Source: an uncultured Roseibium sp. (GTDB lineage: Bacteria > Pseudomonadota > Alphaproteobacteria > Rhizobiales > Stappiaceae). Taken from it: a DNA stretch of 64,000 bases. Location of the stretch: NCBI RefSeq assembly GCF_963675985.1, contig NZ_OY780958.1:3534001-3598000 (forward strand), read 5' to 3'. This document shows positions 16,765-25,462 of this stretch, in pieces (position 1 is the stretch's first letter; every line of letters begins with the position of its first letter). The notes below the pieces were generated by a model, which saw nothing but the letters and a program-made list of their open reading frames with translations, was not told where the DNA came from and did no database searches. Made by a program: the position numbers and the translations under genes.

Positions 16765-17349
16765 GTGACAAGACTAATCTATATGATCGAAGGGCTGAGC
16801 GTCTGGGTCGGCCGGGCCTTCGGCTGGTGTATTCTCATCCTCACCCTGTCCGTTTCCTACGAAGTGTTCGTGCGCTACGTGCTGAATGCACCGACCGTAT
16901 GGGCCTTCGACATGATGGTGCAGATGTACGGAGCCCTGTTCCTGATGTCCGGGCCTTATGCCCTGGCCCAGGACACCCATGTGCGCGGGGACGTTCTCTA
17001 CCGCCTGTTTCCGGTTCGCTGGCAGGCCCGCGTCGACTTCCTGCTTTACCTGCTGTTCTTCTACCCGGGCATGCTGGCCCTGTTCTGGTACGGGGCGGAA
17101 ATCGCTTCCGACAGCTGGCGTTACAAGGAAGTGAGCTGGAACAGTCCGGCCCGCATCCAGATCTACTTCTTCAAGACCCTGATCCCGGTGGCCGGTTTTC
17201 TGCTGATGCTGCAGGGACTTGCCGAACTCGCACGCTGCTGGCGCGCCATGAAGACCGGGGAATGGCTGCCACGCCTGACAGACGTGAAGGAAACGGAGGA
17301 CATCCTGGCCGAGGAGCCCTTTGATGACCAGCCCGCCGCCGGCCATTGA
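16765..17349 (+). CDS. dctQ: TRAP transporter small membrane subunit DctQ
   Basis: The 194-residue protein has four predicted membrane helices, as expected for DctQ, and the family-typical SYEVFVRYVLNAPTVWAFD stretch near residue 33. The start is taken as GTG 16765 because AGAGG lies 5-9 bases upstream. The open frame extends to 16693 through a Pro-rich run unlike the family. DctQ joins DctM in the inner membrane as a sodium- or proton-driven importer. The dctM start follows 36 bases after the stop. Confidence 0.88.
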   Translation: MTRLIYMIEGLSVWVGRAFGWCILILTLSVSYEVFVRYVLNAPTVWAFDMMVQMYGALFLMSGPYALAQDTHVRGDVLYRLFPVRWQARVDFLLYLLFFYPGMLALFWYGAEIASDSWRYKEVSWNSPARIQIYFFKTLIPVAGFLLMLQGLAELARCWRAMKTGEWLPRLTDVKETEDILAEEPFDDQPAAGH

Positions 17350-17385
17350 CCGGACAGCATGTCTCTTTGATGAAAGTGTCCTGAG

Positions 17386-18933
17386 ATGACGAATCCCGAA
17401 GTAGCGATCCTGATGCTGTGCCTGTTTATCCTGCTGGTGCTGCTCGGCTTTCCGATCGCCTTTACCCTTCTCGCCATGGGCGTCGCCTTCGGCTACTACG
17501 CCTATTACTCCGGTGCGGAAACCTTCGCAGACCTGTTCACCAATAACATCTTCTATCTCCTGAACCAGAACACCTACTCGGTGATGGAAAACGACACGCT
17601 GGTCGCCATCCCGTTGTTCCTGTTCATGGGGTACGTGGTCGAACGGGCAAACATCGTCAACCGCCTGTTCTTCTCGCTGCAGATGGCCGCGCGCAACCTG
17701 CCCGGCTCCATGGCGATTGCCGCCCTGATCACCTGCGCGGTGTTTTCAACCGCTTCGGGAATCGTCGGTGCCGTCGTGACGCTGATGGGACTGCTGGCCT
17801 TCCCGGCCATGGCCAATGCCAATTACAACAAGCAATTCGCCTCCGGGGTGATCTGTGCCGGCGGCACACTCGGCATCCTGATCCCGCCATCCATCATGCT
17901 GATCGTCTATGCGGCGATCGCCGAACTGTCCCCGCTCCGCCTTTACGCGGCAGCGGTCTTTCCCGGGCTGATGCTCGCAGGTCTCTATATCCTCTATGTG
18001 ATTGCCCGCGTTCTCCTCAGTCCCGGAATTGCGCCAAAGCCGCAGCAGGAGGATGTGCCGCCGGTGGCGAAGATCTACACGGATCTGCTGGTTTCCTTCG
18101 TGCCGCTGACCGTGCTGATCATGCTCGTCCTCGGCTCGATCCTGGGCGGGCTGGCAACGCCGGCGGAAGCTGCCGCGATGGGAGCGCTTGGAGGTCTGTT
18201 CCTGGCGTCTCTCTATCTCGGGCCGACGGAAGACATCCTGAGGAAGTGCGTCACACTGAAAGACCCAGTTCCGGCCGGGCTTGCCGTGGTCTCCTTCGCG
18301 GTGTTCATCCTGTCCGCCAAGGAGCCGAAGCTGTGGCAGATGATCACCATTCCGGTTCTGGGCGCGCTCGCCGGCCTCTGGCTCTCATGTCTCCGCCATG
18401 CCCACAAGGCGGTCTGGGTCCGGTTGACGGAAAGCGTCTTCCTGACCGCCAAGGCAACCGCCATGGTGTGCTGGCTGTTCGTCGGGTCCTGGACCTTTGC
18501 GTCCGTGTTCTCCTATCTCGGCGGCCACGACATCATCGAACAATGGTTCCTGCATATGCAGCTTGAGCCCTGGCAGTTCCTGATCCTGGTCCAGCTGATC
18601 ATCTTCTTCCTCGGCTGGCCACTGGAGTGGTCGGAAATCCTGATTATCTTCGTGCCGATCTTCCTGCCCATGCTCGATACGTTCCACGTCAACCCGTATT
18701 TCTTCGCGATGCTGGTGGCGCTGAACCTGCAGACCTCGTTCCTGACACCGCCCATGGCCATGTCGGCCTACTATCTGAAAGGCGTGCTCAAGAAGGAGAT
18801 CGAGCTTGTTGACATCTTCAAGGGCATCCTGCCGTATCTCGGGATCGTGATCTTCAGCATGGTCATGCTGCACGAATTCCCCGCGATTGCCCTGTGGCTG
18901 CCCGATTACCTGTTCGGACCGTATATTCCATGA
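17386..18933 (+). CDS. dctM: TRAP transporter large permease subunit DctM
   Basis: The 515-residue protein carries the substrate and cation path of the TRAP transporter. Multiple membrane segments and family blocks are visible: VAIPLFLFMGYVVERANI, STASGIVGAVVTLMGLLAFP and GGTLGILIPPSIMLIVYA. It is about 80 residues longer than a usual DctM. The extra length lies in the middle (about residues 285-370) and adds at least one hydrophobic segment, as in the larger DctM forms paired with TakP-like proteins. Its stop overlaps the amidase start by 4 bases (ATGA). Confidence 0.92.
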   Translation: MTNPEVAILMLCLFILLVLLGFPIAFTLLAMGVAFGYYAYYSGAETFADLFTNNIFYLLNQNTYSVMENDTLVAIPLFLFMGYVVERANIVNRLFFSLQMAARNLPGSMAIAALITCAVFSTASGIVGAVVTLMGLLAFPAMANANYNKQFASGVICAGGTLGILIPPSIMLIVYAAIAELSPLRLYAAAVFPGLMLAGLYILYVIARVLLSPGIAPKPQQEDVPPVAKIYTDLLVSFVPLTVLIMLVLGSILGGLATPAEAAAMGALGGLFLASLYLGPTEDILRKCVTLKDPVPAGLAVVSFAVFILSAKEPKLWQMITIPVLGALAGLWLSCLRHAHKAVWVRLTESVFLTAKATAMVCWLFVGSWTFASVFSYLGGHDIIEQWFLHMQLEPWQFLILVQLIIFFLGWPLEWSEILIIFVPIFLPMLDTFHVNPYFFAMLVALNLQTSFLTPPMAMSAYYLKGVLKKEIELVDIFKGILPYLGIVIFSMVMLHEFPAIALWLPDYLFGPYIP

Positions 18934-20279
18934 ACCTGACACTGCCCGAAAATGACATCCTCAATCTCAGTGCCAGCGAAGCGGCGCGGAAAATCCGGGC
19001 CGGTCTCCTGACCTCGACGGACCTGGTTTCCGCCTGCCTCGACCGCATCGAGGAAACGGACGGGCAATTGAAGGCTTGGGCCCATCTGGACCGGGACAAG
19101 GCAATGGCGGAGGCCGCCGAACTGGATGCGATCCGGCAATCTGGCCGTCCGCTCGGTGCCCTGCATGGCGTACCGGTCGGCTTGAAGGATATCATCGACA
19201 CGAAAGACTACCCGACAGAACGCGGGTCTCCGGTCTTTGCCGGACGCCGCCCCGACCGGGATGCGGCCGTGGTGGAACGCCTGCGCGATGCCGGTGCGGT
19301 GATCCTGGGCAAGACCAAGACGACCGAACTGGCCTTCGTTCATCCGGCCGACACCACCAATCCGCACGACACGGGCCATATACCCGGCGGGTCTTCGAGC
19401 GGGTCTGCAGCCGCCGTTGCCGCTCATCAGGTACCGCTGGCACTCGGCACCCAGACCAACGGCTCGGTCATCCGCCCTGCGTCCTTCTGCGGCACCTACG
19501 GCTTCAAGCCGACGCGCGGGGTCATCTCCCGCCGGGGCGTGCTGGCGACCTCGAACACGCTCGACCAGATCGGCGTCTTTGCCCGCACCCTGGAAGACAG
19601 CGCACTGCTGGCGGATGTCCTCAAGGGTTACGACCAGACAGACGACAAATGCTATCCGCGCCCGCGGCCAGCCATGCTGGAAGGCTTTCAGGCGGAACCG
19701 CCGGTGAAACCGTCCCTGGCCTTTATCGATCTTCCCTTCGCCGATCGCCTGAGTGCGGACAGCCGGGACGGGTTCGAGGAACTCGTCACGGCCCTTGGCG
19801 CGCGGGTGGAACGGATCCCGGCCCCACCGGCCTTTGCCGGCCTGGTGGAGGTGCAGCGGATCATCCATGAATACGAGATCAGCCAGCTTCTGAAGGACAC
19901 CTTCGACACACATTGGGACAAGATCAGCGCGACGCTGAAGCCGGTGATCGAACGCGGGCGGGCGATCACGGCCACCGTCTATGAGGACGCGCGTTCGACG
20001 GCTGAAGCCGCCGACGGTTTCTTCTCCGCCTTCTTCAAGGATTACGATGCAATCCTCAGCCCAAGTGCTGCCGGCGAAGCGCCGAAGATAGGGCCGAGCA
20101 CCGGGGATCCGATTTTCTGCACGATCTGGACGCTGGGCGGGTTGCCCGCCGTTTCCATGCCCCTGCTGGTCGGCGAAAACGGACTGCCGATCGGCGTCCA
20201 GCTGATCGGCGCCGTCGAGCAGGACGACCGGCTGATGCGCACGGCCAACTGGCTTTTGAAAACATTGACCAACGCCTGA
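18930..20279 (+). CDS. Amidase (amidase signature family)
   Basis: The 449-residue enzyme hydrolyses a carboxamide to acid and ammonia. The Ser-cisSer-Lys triad is visible as K86 (PVGLKDI), S155 (PGGSSSGSAAA) and S179 (TNGSVIRPA), with spacings of 69 and 24 residues as in well-studied members such as malonamidase. It is translationally coupled to dctM (ATGA overlap), so it acts on something this transporter brings in or on its immediate product. No signal peptide, hence cytoplasmic. The exact substrate cannot be read from sequence. GatA is unlikely because gatB/gatC are absent. Confidence 0.88.
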   Translation: MNLTLPENDILNLSASEAARKIRAGLLTSTDLVSACLDRIEETDGQLKAWAHLDRDKAMAEAAELDAIRQSGRPLGALHGVPVGLKDIIDTKDYPTERGSPVFAGRRPDRDAAVVERLRDAGAVILGKTKTTELAFVHPADTTNPHDTGHIPGGSSSGSAAAVAAHQVPLALGTQTNGSVIRPASFCGTYGFKPTRGVISRRGVLATSNTLDQIGVFARTLEDSALLADVLKGYDQTDDKCYPRPRPAMLEGFQAEPPVKPSLAFIDLPFADRLSADSRDGFEELVTALGARVERIPAPPAFAGLVEVQRIIHEYEISQLLKDTFDTHWDKISATLKPVIERGRAITATVYEDARSTAEAADGFFSAFFKDYDAILSPSAAGEAPKIGPSTGDPIFCTIWTLGGLPAVSMPLLVGENGLPIGVQLIGAVEQDDRLMRTANWLLKTLTNA

Positions 20280-20299
20280 GGCGAAACAAGGAGTTCCAC

Positions 20300-20518
20300 A
20301 TGTTAGGACGAAACAGCAAGATCCTCCTCGGGCTGATCGGAACCGTACTGGTTTCTGTCTTCGTTCTCGGCCTGGCCTACAGCATCTCCACCGGCTTTGC
20401 CGGCTTCTGGGGCGGCCTGCCCTGTTGGATCATTGCGCTCTTCGTACTGTCTCTCGCCGTCACCGACTATGTTCAGGAGTGCATACTCGGCAAGGACGGG
20501 AATGGCAAAGATGGCTGA
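20300..20518 (+). CDS. Small two-helix membrane protein in the amidase operon
   Basis: The 72-residue protein has an AAGGAG Shine-Dalgarno just upstream and two hydrophobic helices (about residues 8-30 and 38-58) joined by a short GFWGGLP turn, then a charged tail (GKDGNGKDG). It sits 20 bases after the amidase stop, and its 3' end overlaps the next start by 17 bases, so it is part of the operon. I recognise no family. A role as an accessory membrane peptide is only a guess. Confidence 0.65.
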   Translation: MLGRNSKILLGLIGTVLVSVFVLGLAYSISTGFAGFWGGLPCWIIALFVLSLAVTDYVQECILGKDGNGKDG

Positions 20519-21473
20519 CAAGCCGGTCCTTTGGCTGCCGCGGCGCGTTTCCGACGCAACCATCGCCCGGGCCCGGGAAAGCTACGAGGTGATCCTCAAC
20601 GAGGCCGACGACGTCAGCACCGCTGACCAGATCGTCGCCATGAGCGCGCGCGTCGACGCGATGATGCCCTGCCATTCGGAGGTCTTTTCAGCCGATGTGG
20701 TCAGCCGGCTCGATCCGCGCCTGAAGATCCTCGCCAACCATTCCGTCGGCGTCGATCATTGCGATCTCGCCGCCCTGAAGGCGCGCGGCATCGCGGTGAC
20801 CAACACACCGGATGTGCTGTCGGACGCGACCGCCGAAATCGCCATGCTGCTGATGCTCGGCGCCGCACGGCGGGCAGTCGAGGGCGACCGGATCGTGAGA
20901 AGCGGTGCATGGGACTTCTGGAGCCCGTCCTTCATGGTCGGCAAGCAGGTCAGCGGCGCGCGGCTCGCCATCGTTGGCATGGGGCGCGTCGGCCAGACCT
21001 TCGCCAGAAAGGCCCGCGGCTTCGACATGGAGATCCACTACTACAACCGCAAACGCCTGTCGGAGGACCGCGAATTCGGCGCGACCTTTCACAGCACGCT
21101 GGAAAGCCTTTTGCCCAACGGCGACTTCCTGTCACTCCACTGCCCGGCCACCCCCGAAACGAGAAACCTTCTGAATGCGGATAGCCTGAAACTGCTTCCC
21201 GCAGGCAGCGTGGTCGTCAACACAGCCCGTGGCGCGTTGATCGATGAAGCCGCCCTGATAGATGCGCTCGGGTCCGGGCACGTGGCCGCGGCCGGCCTGG
21301 ACTGTTTCGTCAAGGAGCCCGGCGGCAATCCCGCATTTGCCGACTTCGAGACCGTGTTCATGCTGCCCCATATCGGCAGCGCGACCGTCCGGACCCGCGA
21401 TGCCATGGGTTTCCGTGCACTGGACAATCTCGACGCCTTCTTTGCCGGCAGGACGCCGAGGGATCTGCTGTAG
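20502..21473 (+). CDS. D-isomer-specific 2-hydroxyacid dehydrogenase (glyoxylate/hydroxypyruvate reductase-like)
   Basis: The 323-residue protein reduces 2-oxo acids or oxidises D-2-hydroxy acids. The Rossmann motif GMGRVGQTF is followed by YYNRKRL; basic residues at the end of the second strand favour NADP(H) over NAD(H). The catalytic Arg (NTARGALIDE), Glu (KEPGGNPAF) and His (LPHIGSAT) are all present. Start 20502 has AAGGACGGGA upstream; ATG 20511 is an alternative. It overlaps the small membrane-protein gene and belongs to the same operon, suggesting it handles the keto or hydroxy acid derived from the imported substrate. Confidence 0.9.
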   Translation: MAKMADKPVLWLPRRVSDATIARARESYEVILNEADDVSTADQIVAMSARVDAMMPCHSEVFSADVVSRLDPRLKILANHSVGVDHCDLAALKARGIAVTNTPDVLSDATAEIAMLLMLGAARRAVEGDRIVRSGAWDFWSPSFMVGKQVSGARLAIVGMGRVGQTFARKARGFDMEIHYYNRKRLSEDREFGATFHSTLESLLPNGDFLSLHCPATPETRNLLNADSLKLLPAGSVVVNTARGALIDEAALIDALGSGHVAAAGLDCFVKEPGGNPAFADFETVFMLPHIGSATVRTRDAMGFRALDNLDAFFAGRTPRDLL

Positions 21474-21549
21474 ACCGCAGCGACAAATGAATGTTTAGCA
21501 GCACCGCAGGGGAGATGGGACATCAGCCCCTTCTGTTCATTGGCCTCTT

Positions 21550-22188
21550 CTATTCATCGGCCTTGGTTTTGATGTCCTTGGAGAGATTGTCCAGCCGCCC
21601 CTTAAGCTGACGGTTTCTTCTGACAAAAAAAGCGCAGCAACTTACAAACCCCGAATAGAGTACGGACGGCAATGCGCGAATATTCTTCAAAGCATAGCCA
21701 AACAGGATTGCAAGCTGAAGGAATAGCGTCGCCACGAAACTCGATACATAGGAGTTGATTTTACACTCCCGCATGGTGGCCTGGTAATTTCGCGAATACC
21801 AGGAATTTCCCAGAATGCGCGAACAGTCTTCATATCGACTGTTCAGCAAACTGACCATGGCGTCAAAGTTGTTCTGATTGAACACCTTAAAAAATATGTC
21901 CTCGTCCCCCTCTCTGATTTTGGAGAAGTTAGGCTCCCGGAAGGGGCTGAAGTTGCTTTGAAAGCTCCGATCGGAAAGAGCATTTGTTTCCTGGGAAGCA
22001 TTGATTGCGGCGGGCAGGCCCAGGCTGATTGCTATGACGAGAACAGCGGCCGTGCTGATAATGAAAGGAACGGATTTCCCCCGACCGTGGAGCGTCACCA
22101 CGACCCAGGCCAGAAGCAAAACCAACACAATCCGGACCGGGTCGAGAATTTGCGCGAGAGCAGAAGCAGCAATTGAAGAAAGGGTCAT
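21550..22188 (-). CDS. Membrane protein of unknown function
   Basis: The 212-residue protein has two N-terminal hydrophobic segments (about residues 15-32 and 40-62). An extramembrane region of about 85 residues follows, with Cys in YEDCSRIL and MRECKINS, then a third hydrophobic stretch near residues 150-168 and a basic C-terminal tail (VRRNRQLKGRLDNLSKDIK). Its base composition is lower in GC than its neighbours. It is oriented against the surrounding catabolic genes and looks like an insertion into the cluster. No family recognised. Confidence 0.6.
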   Translation of the reverse strand: MTLSSIAASALAQILDPVRIVLVLLLAWVVVTLHGRGKSVPFIISTAAVLVIAISLGLPAAINASQETNALSDRSFQSNFSPFREPNFSKIREGDEDIFFKVFNQNNFDAMVSLLNSRYEDCSRILGNSWYSRNYQATMRECKINSYVSSFVATLFLQLAILFGYALKNIRALPSVLYSGFVSCCAFFVRRNRQLKGRLDNLSKDIKTKADE

Positions 22189-22355
22189 GGCTGTTGAGCC
22201 CCGAAGTCGAACATCATTCCGTTTCCTTGCTATGTCAGGCAGGGCAAAAAGCCCGCCTTTAATATCCGTGTCGAGCCCCTGATTGCGCCCGGAGGTTGCG
22301 GCCGGGACATCATATAATTCGGATGCGGACGGTTGCGCAATTTTTGACTGACTTC

Positions 22356-22575
22356 AATTGTCCTGACACCTTTTTACAAGCCTGAACAAACGCTTGTTCG
22401 GTAAGTTCCCGACAATTACCGACCAGGCCCGTCACTGGCTCGCCTCCCCTTTCAGGATTTTACGACGCCGAAAGAGCCTGGTTTGGAACCAACCGTGACC
22501 AGCGTTAAATTGTCTTTGCAGCTTCTTGGAAAGATCGGCCAATCGAAAAGATTGGATAATTTAATTGACCAATTA
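22356..22575. promoter_or_regulatory. Repeated AATTG half-sites and dyads upstream of fadR
   Basis: The 464-base gap before fadR contains AATTGTC (22356 and 22508), GACAATT (22411), GAACAA-ACGC-TTGTTC (22384-22399), CCAATC-GAAAA-GATTGG (22539-22555) and the dyad TAATTG-AC-CAATTA (22562-22575). Half-sites of the AATTG/CAATT kind are reminiscent of GntR/FadR-family operators such as those of PdhR. They suggest autoregulation and control of the cluster by the adjacent FadR-type protein. The rest of the gap shows nothing else. Confidence 0.4.
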
Positions 22576-22652
22576 GCTTTGCTGAGTCATTAGAGCATCG
22601 GACGACCCCGGTTTTGGGCGTCCGCTGCGAACACAAACAACGAGCCCGTGCC

Positions 22653-23450
22653 ATGTTCCGCAAGGCGCCACCATTAAGAACCGCCAACGCCGTCGTGCAG
22701 CAGATCGAGGAGCTGATCCTCAATGGCGTGCTCCGGCCGGGCGACCGGCTGCCGCCGGAACGGGAACTGGCAGGCGAGATCGATGTCTCCCGCCCGGTCC
22801 TGCGCGAGGCCCTGAAGCTCCTGGAGGAGCGAGGACTGCTGACCAGCCGGCAGGGCGGCGGAACCTTCGTCGCGGATGTCATCGGGCCGATCTTTTCCGA
22901 GCCGATCATCGCGCTGATCGAACGCCATCCGACGGCCATCGCCGACTATCTGGAATTCCGCCGCGACATGGAGGGCACCGCAGCCGCCCATGCCGCCGAG
23001 CGGGCGACGACCGCCGACCGCAAGATCCTGGCCGATATTCTCGCCCAAATGGATGCCGCTTACGAGAGCGGCGATGCAGGCCGGGAAGTGGACCTGGACG
23101 TGGAACTGCACCATGCGGTTGGCGAAGCGGCCCATAACGTCATCCTGTTGCACGCCCTTCGCTCCTGCTACCGTCTTCTGGAAAATGGCGTCTTCTACAA
23201 CCGCCAGAGGCTCTATCATCACCCGACCGCACGCCGCGCCGTCCTGGAGCAGCACAAGCAGATCGTCGACCGCATCCTGGCTGGCGATCCGGTTGGCGCC
23301 CGTCAGGCGTCATACGACCACATCGATTTCGTTGCCGCCGCCCTGAAGGAGGCGGAACGCGCCGAAGGCTGGCAGGAAGTTTCCGATCTCCGGCTAAAAC
23401 AGCGCCGCCAGTCTCCGAACCCAACCCGCACTGCCGCCATCAAAGGTTAG
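22653..23450 (+). CDS. FadR-type GntR transcriptional regulator (LldR-like)
   Basis: The 265-residue protein has an N-terminal GntR winged helix (AVVQQIEELILNGVLRPGDR; LPPERELAGEIDVSRPVLRE; LLTSRQGGGTFVAD) and a C-terminal FCD domain with the metal-binding His/Asp pattern (DLDVELHHAVGEAAHN and YDHIDFVAA). FadR-subfamily regulators commonly sense small carboxylates such as lactate or pyruvate. It lies 26 bases before lldD and probably controls lldD, itself and perhaps the upstream TRAP operon. The start at 22653 lacks a strong Shine-Dalgarno. Confidence 0.9.
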   Translation: MFRKAPPLRTANAVVQQIEELILNGVLRPGDRLPPERELAGEIDVSRPVLREALKLLEERGLLTSRQGGGTFVADVIGPIFSEPIIALIERHPTAIADYLEFRRDMEGTAAAHAAERATTADRKILADILAQMDAAYESGDAGREVDLDVELHHAVGEAAHNVILLHALRSCYRLLENGVFYNRQRLYHHPTARRAVLEQHKQIVDRILAGDPVGARQASYDHIDFVAAALKEAERAEGWQEVSDLRLKQRRQSPNPTRTAAIKG

Positions 23451-23476
23451 ATTTTCAGACCAATCGAGGAAAGCCC

Positions 23477-24613
23477 ATGTCCGCCGTTACCAGCATTGCC
23501 GATCTGCAAGCCCTCGCCAGACGCCGTGTCCCGAAGATGTTCTACGAATATGCGGACACCGGCTCCTGGACGCAAAGCACCTATCATGACAACGAGGCCG
23601 CCTTTCAGCGCCAGAAGCTGCGCCAGCGGGTCGCGGTCAATATCGACAACCGCAGCCTCAAGACGACGATGATCGGCGAGAAGGTCTCCATGCCGGTGGC
23701 GCTCGCCCCGGTCGGCCTCACGGGTATGCAGCATGCGGACGGGGAAATCCTCGCAGCTCAGGCAGCGGAGCAATTCGGCGTGCCGTTCACACTGACCACC
23801 ATGAGTGTGTGCTCCATCGAGGACGTGGCGGAGCACACGAGCCGGCCGTTCTGGTTCCAGCTCTATGTGATGCGCGACCGCGGCTTTTCGGAATCGCTGA
23901 TGACGCGGGCGCTCGATGCCGGCTGTTCCGCGCTCGTCCTCACGCTTGATCTTCAGGTTCTGGGACAGCGGCACCGGGACATCAAGAACGGCCTGTCGAC
24001 CCCGCCGAAGCCGACCCTGCCGGTCCTGCTCGACCTCGCCTTCAAGCCGCGCTGGTGCTGGAATATGCTGCAGACCAAGCGGCGCCAGTTCGGCAACATC
24101 CACGGCCACGTCAAGGGCGTCGAGGACATGTCCTCGCTCGCAGAGTGGACCAACAGCCAGTTCGACCCGACGCTCGACTGGTCGTCGGTGGAATGGGTCA
24201 AGAAGCACTGGAACCGAAAACTTATCCTCAAGGGCATCAACGACGTGGAGGATGCGAAGATCGCGGTTGGCACGGGCGCTGACGGCATCATCGTCTCCAA
24301 CCACGGCGGCCGCCAGCTCGACGGCGCACAGGCCTCCTACGATGTGCTGCGGGACATCGTCGATGCCGTTGGCGACAAGATCGAAGTCTATATGGACGGC
24401 GGGATCCGCTCCGGCCAGGACGTCTTCAAGGCCGTCGCCATGGGCGCGAAAAGCACCTTCATCGGCCGCTCCTACATCTACGGCCTCGGCGCCATGGGCA
24501 GGCCGGGCGTGACCAAGGCGCTGGAAATCATCCGCAAGGAACTGGACGTGACCATGGGCCTGTGCGGCGAGACCGACATCACCAAGATCGGCCGGCACAA
24601 TCTGGTTCTCTGA
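23477..24613 (+). CDS. lldD: FMN-dependent L-lactate dehydrogenase or related alpha-hydroxy acid oxidase
   Basis: The 378-residue flavoenzyme oxidises L-lactate (or another L-2-hydroxy acid) to the 2-oxo acid and feeds the respiratory chain. The start has GAGGAAAG upstream. Visible residues are the N-terminal FYEYADTGSW with the active-site tyrosine, QLYVMRDR, catalytic H276 and R279 in SNHGGRQLDG, and the FMN-phosphate region YMDGGIRSGQDVFKA. It forms a pair with the FadR-type regulator. A related specificity (mandelate, glycolate) is possible because the family is broad. Confidence 0.9.
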   Translation: MSAVTSIADLQALARRRVPKMFYEYADTGSWTQSTYHDNEAAFQRQKLRQRVAVNIDNRSLKTTMIGEKVSMPVALAPVGLTGMQHADGEILAAQAAEQFGVPFTLTTMSVCSIEDVAEHTSRPFWFQLYVMRDRGFSESLMTRALDAGCSALVLTLDLQVLGQRHRDIKNGLSTPPKPTLPVLLDLAFKPRWCWNMLQTKRRQFGNIHGHVKGVEDMSSLAEWTNSQFDPTLDWSSVEWVKKHWNRKLILKGINDVEDAKIAVGTGADGIIVSNHGGRQLDGAQASYDVLRDIVDAVGDKIEVYMDGGIRSGQDVFKAVAMGAKSTFIGRSYIYGLGAMGRPGVTKALEIIRKELDVTMGLCGETDITKIGRHNLVL

Positions 24614-24624
24614 CCGTTACTGAC

Positions 24625-24669
24625 GCACGTCTTGTTGCGAAAAACCGGATCCCCTTTTTCGCGACGTGC
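24625..24669. repeat. Palindromic repeat between lldD and the GATase gene
   Basis: Inverted arms GCACGTC (24625-24631) with GACGTGC (24663-24669), and GCGAAAAA (24637-24644) with TTTTTCGC (24655-24662), form a bulged hairpin. It lies between convergent genes and could terminate both. The CCGGATCC core and the adjoining GTGCTCTAA resemble dispersed repeats common in rhizobial genomes. Confidence 0.5.
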
Positions 24670-24670
24670 T

Positions 24671-25378
24671 CTAAGAGCACCCCAGCAGCGCGACCCAGGC
24701 CTCGGCGATTGCCCGGCCCGTGCGGTCCGCTGCGTCCGCGTGACGGCGTGCCTCCTGCGGCAAACGCTCCGGCCAGTCCGGATCATGATCCCTGATCCGC
24801 TCGGAAAACAGGTCCGACCACCGCTCGGCCTCGGGCAGCGCCACTTCGAAGTGGAACTGGGTCGCATAGGTGGCACGTCCCATGCGAAACGCCTGATTTG
24901 GCGTCAGATCACTGCTGGCCAGATGCACGGCGCCGGCTGGCAGGGAAAACGTATCCGTGTGCCAATGGAAGATCGGCGATCCTTCGGCCAGAATGCGGCC
25001 GATCGGATCGTCAACCGCCGTGTCGACCGCCCGCACCTCGTGCCAGCCGAATTCGATCGGCCGGTCGAGGATGTTTTGAGCTCCGAACGCCCGTGCAATC
25101 AGCTGGGACCCGAGACAGATGCCCAAAACGGGCTTGTCCTTGGTGTGAAAGTCCCTGATGAGACTGCAGACTGCCGGCAGGAAAGGATAGCCTTCGTCGT
25201 CGAGCGCATTCTGGGAGCCACCCAGGACGACGAGCCCGGATCGCCCCGCGCCCGTTTCGGGAACCGGTTCACCGGCATGGGCCTGCACGATTTCGTAGCC
25301 GATCCCGGCCCGGTCGAGGGCACGGCCGACATTGCCCATCGGGGCATCCGGATAGTTCTCGATCACCAGCACGGACAT
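24671..25378 (-). CDS. Class I glutamine amidotransferase-like protein
   Basis: The 235-residue protein has a single GATase1 domain. Nucleophile C88 is in LGICLGSQ, and H176 and E178 are in TQFHFEVA, so the hydrolase site looks intact. It resembles the GMP synthase-type stand-alone amidotransferases, some of which act on gamma-glutamyl compounds. ATG 25378 (start MSVLVIENYP) is preceded by TTGGAG; the open frame continues upstream for 140 codons into the neighbour and is not coding. It is monocistronic, so the partner or substrate is unknown. Confidence 0.85.
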   Translation of the reverse strand: MSVLVIENYPDAPMGNVGRALDRAGIGYEIVQAHAGEPVPETGAGRSGLVVLGGSQNALDDEGYPFLPAVCSLIRDFHTKDKPVLGICLGSQLIARAFGAQNILDRPIEFGWHEVRAVDTAVDDPIGRILAEGSPIFHWHTDTFSLPAGAVHLASSDLTPNQAFRMGRATYATQFHFEVALPEAERWSDLFSERIRDHDPDWPERLPQEARRHADAADRTGRAIAEAWVALLGCS

Positions 25379-25462
25379 GCATGAAACTCCAAGAGACTGA
25401 TTCCTTTCGCCTATCATGATAGGCTTCCGCAAACTTGGCGAGATTTTCGTGGAAGGATCCAA

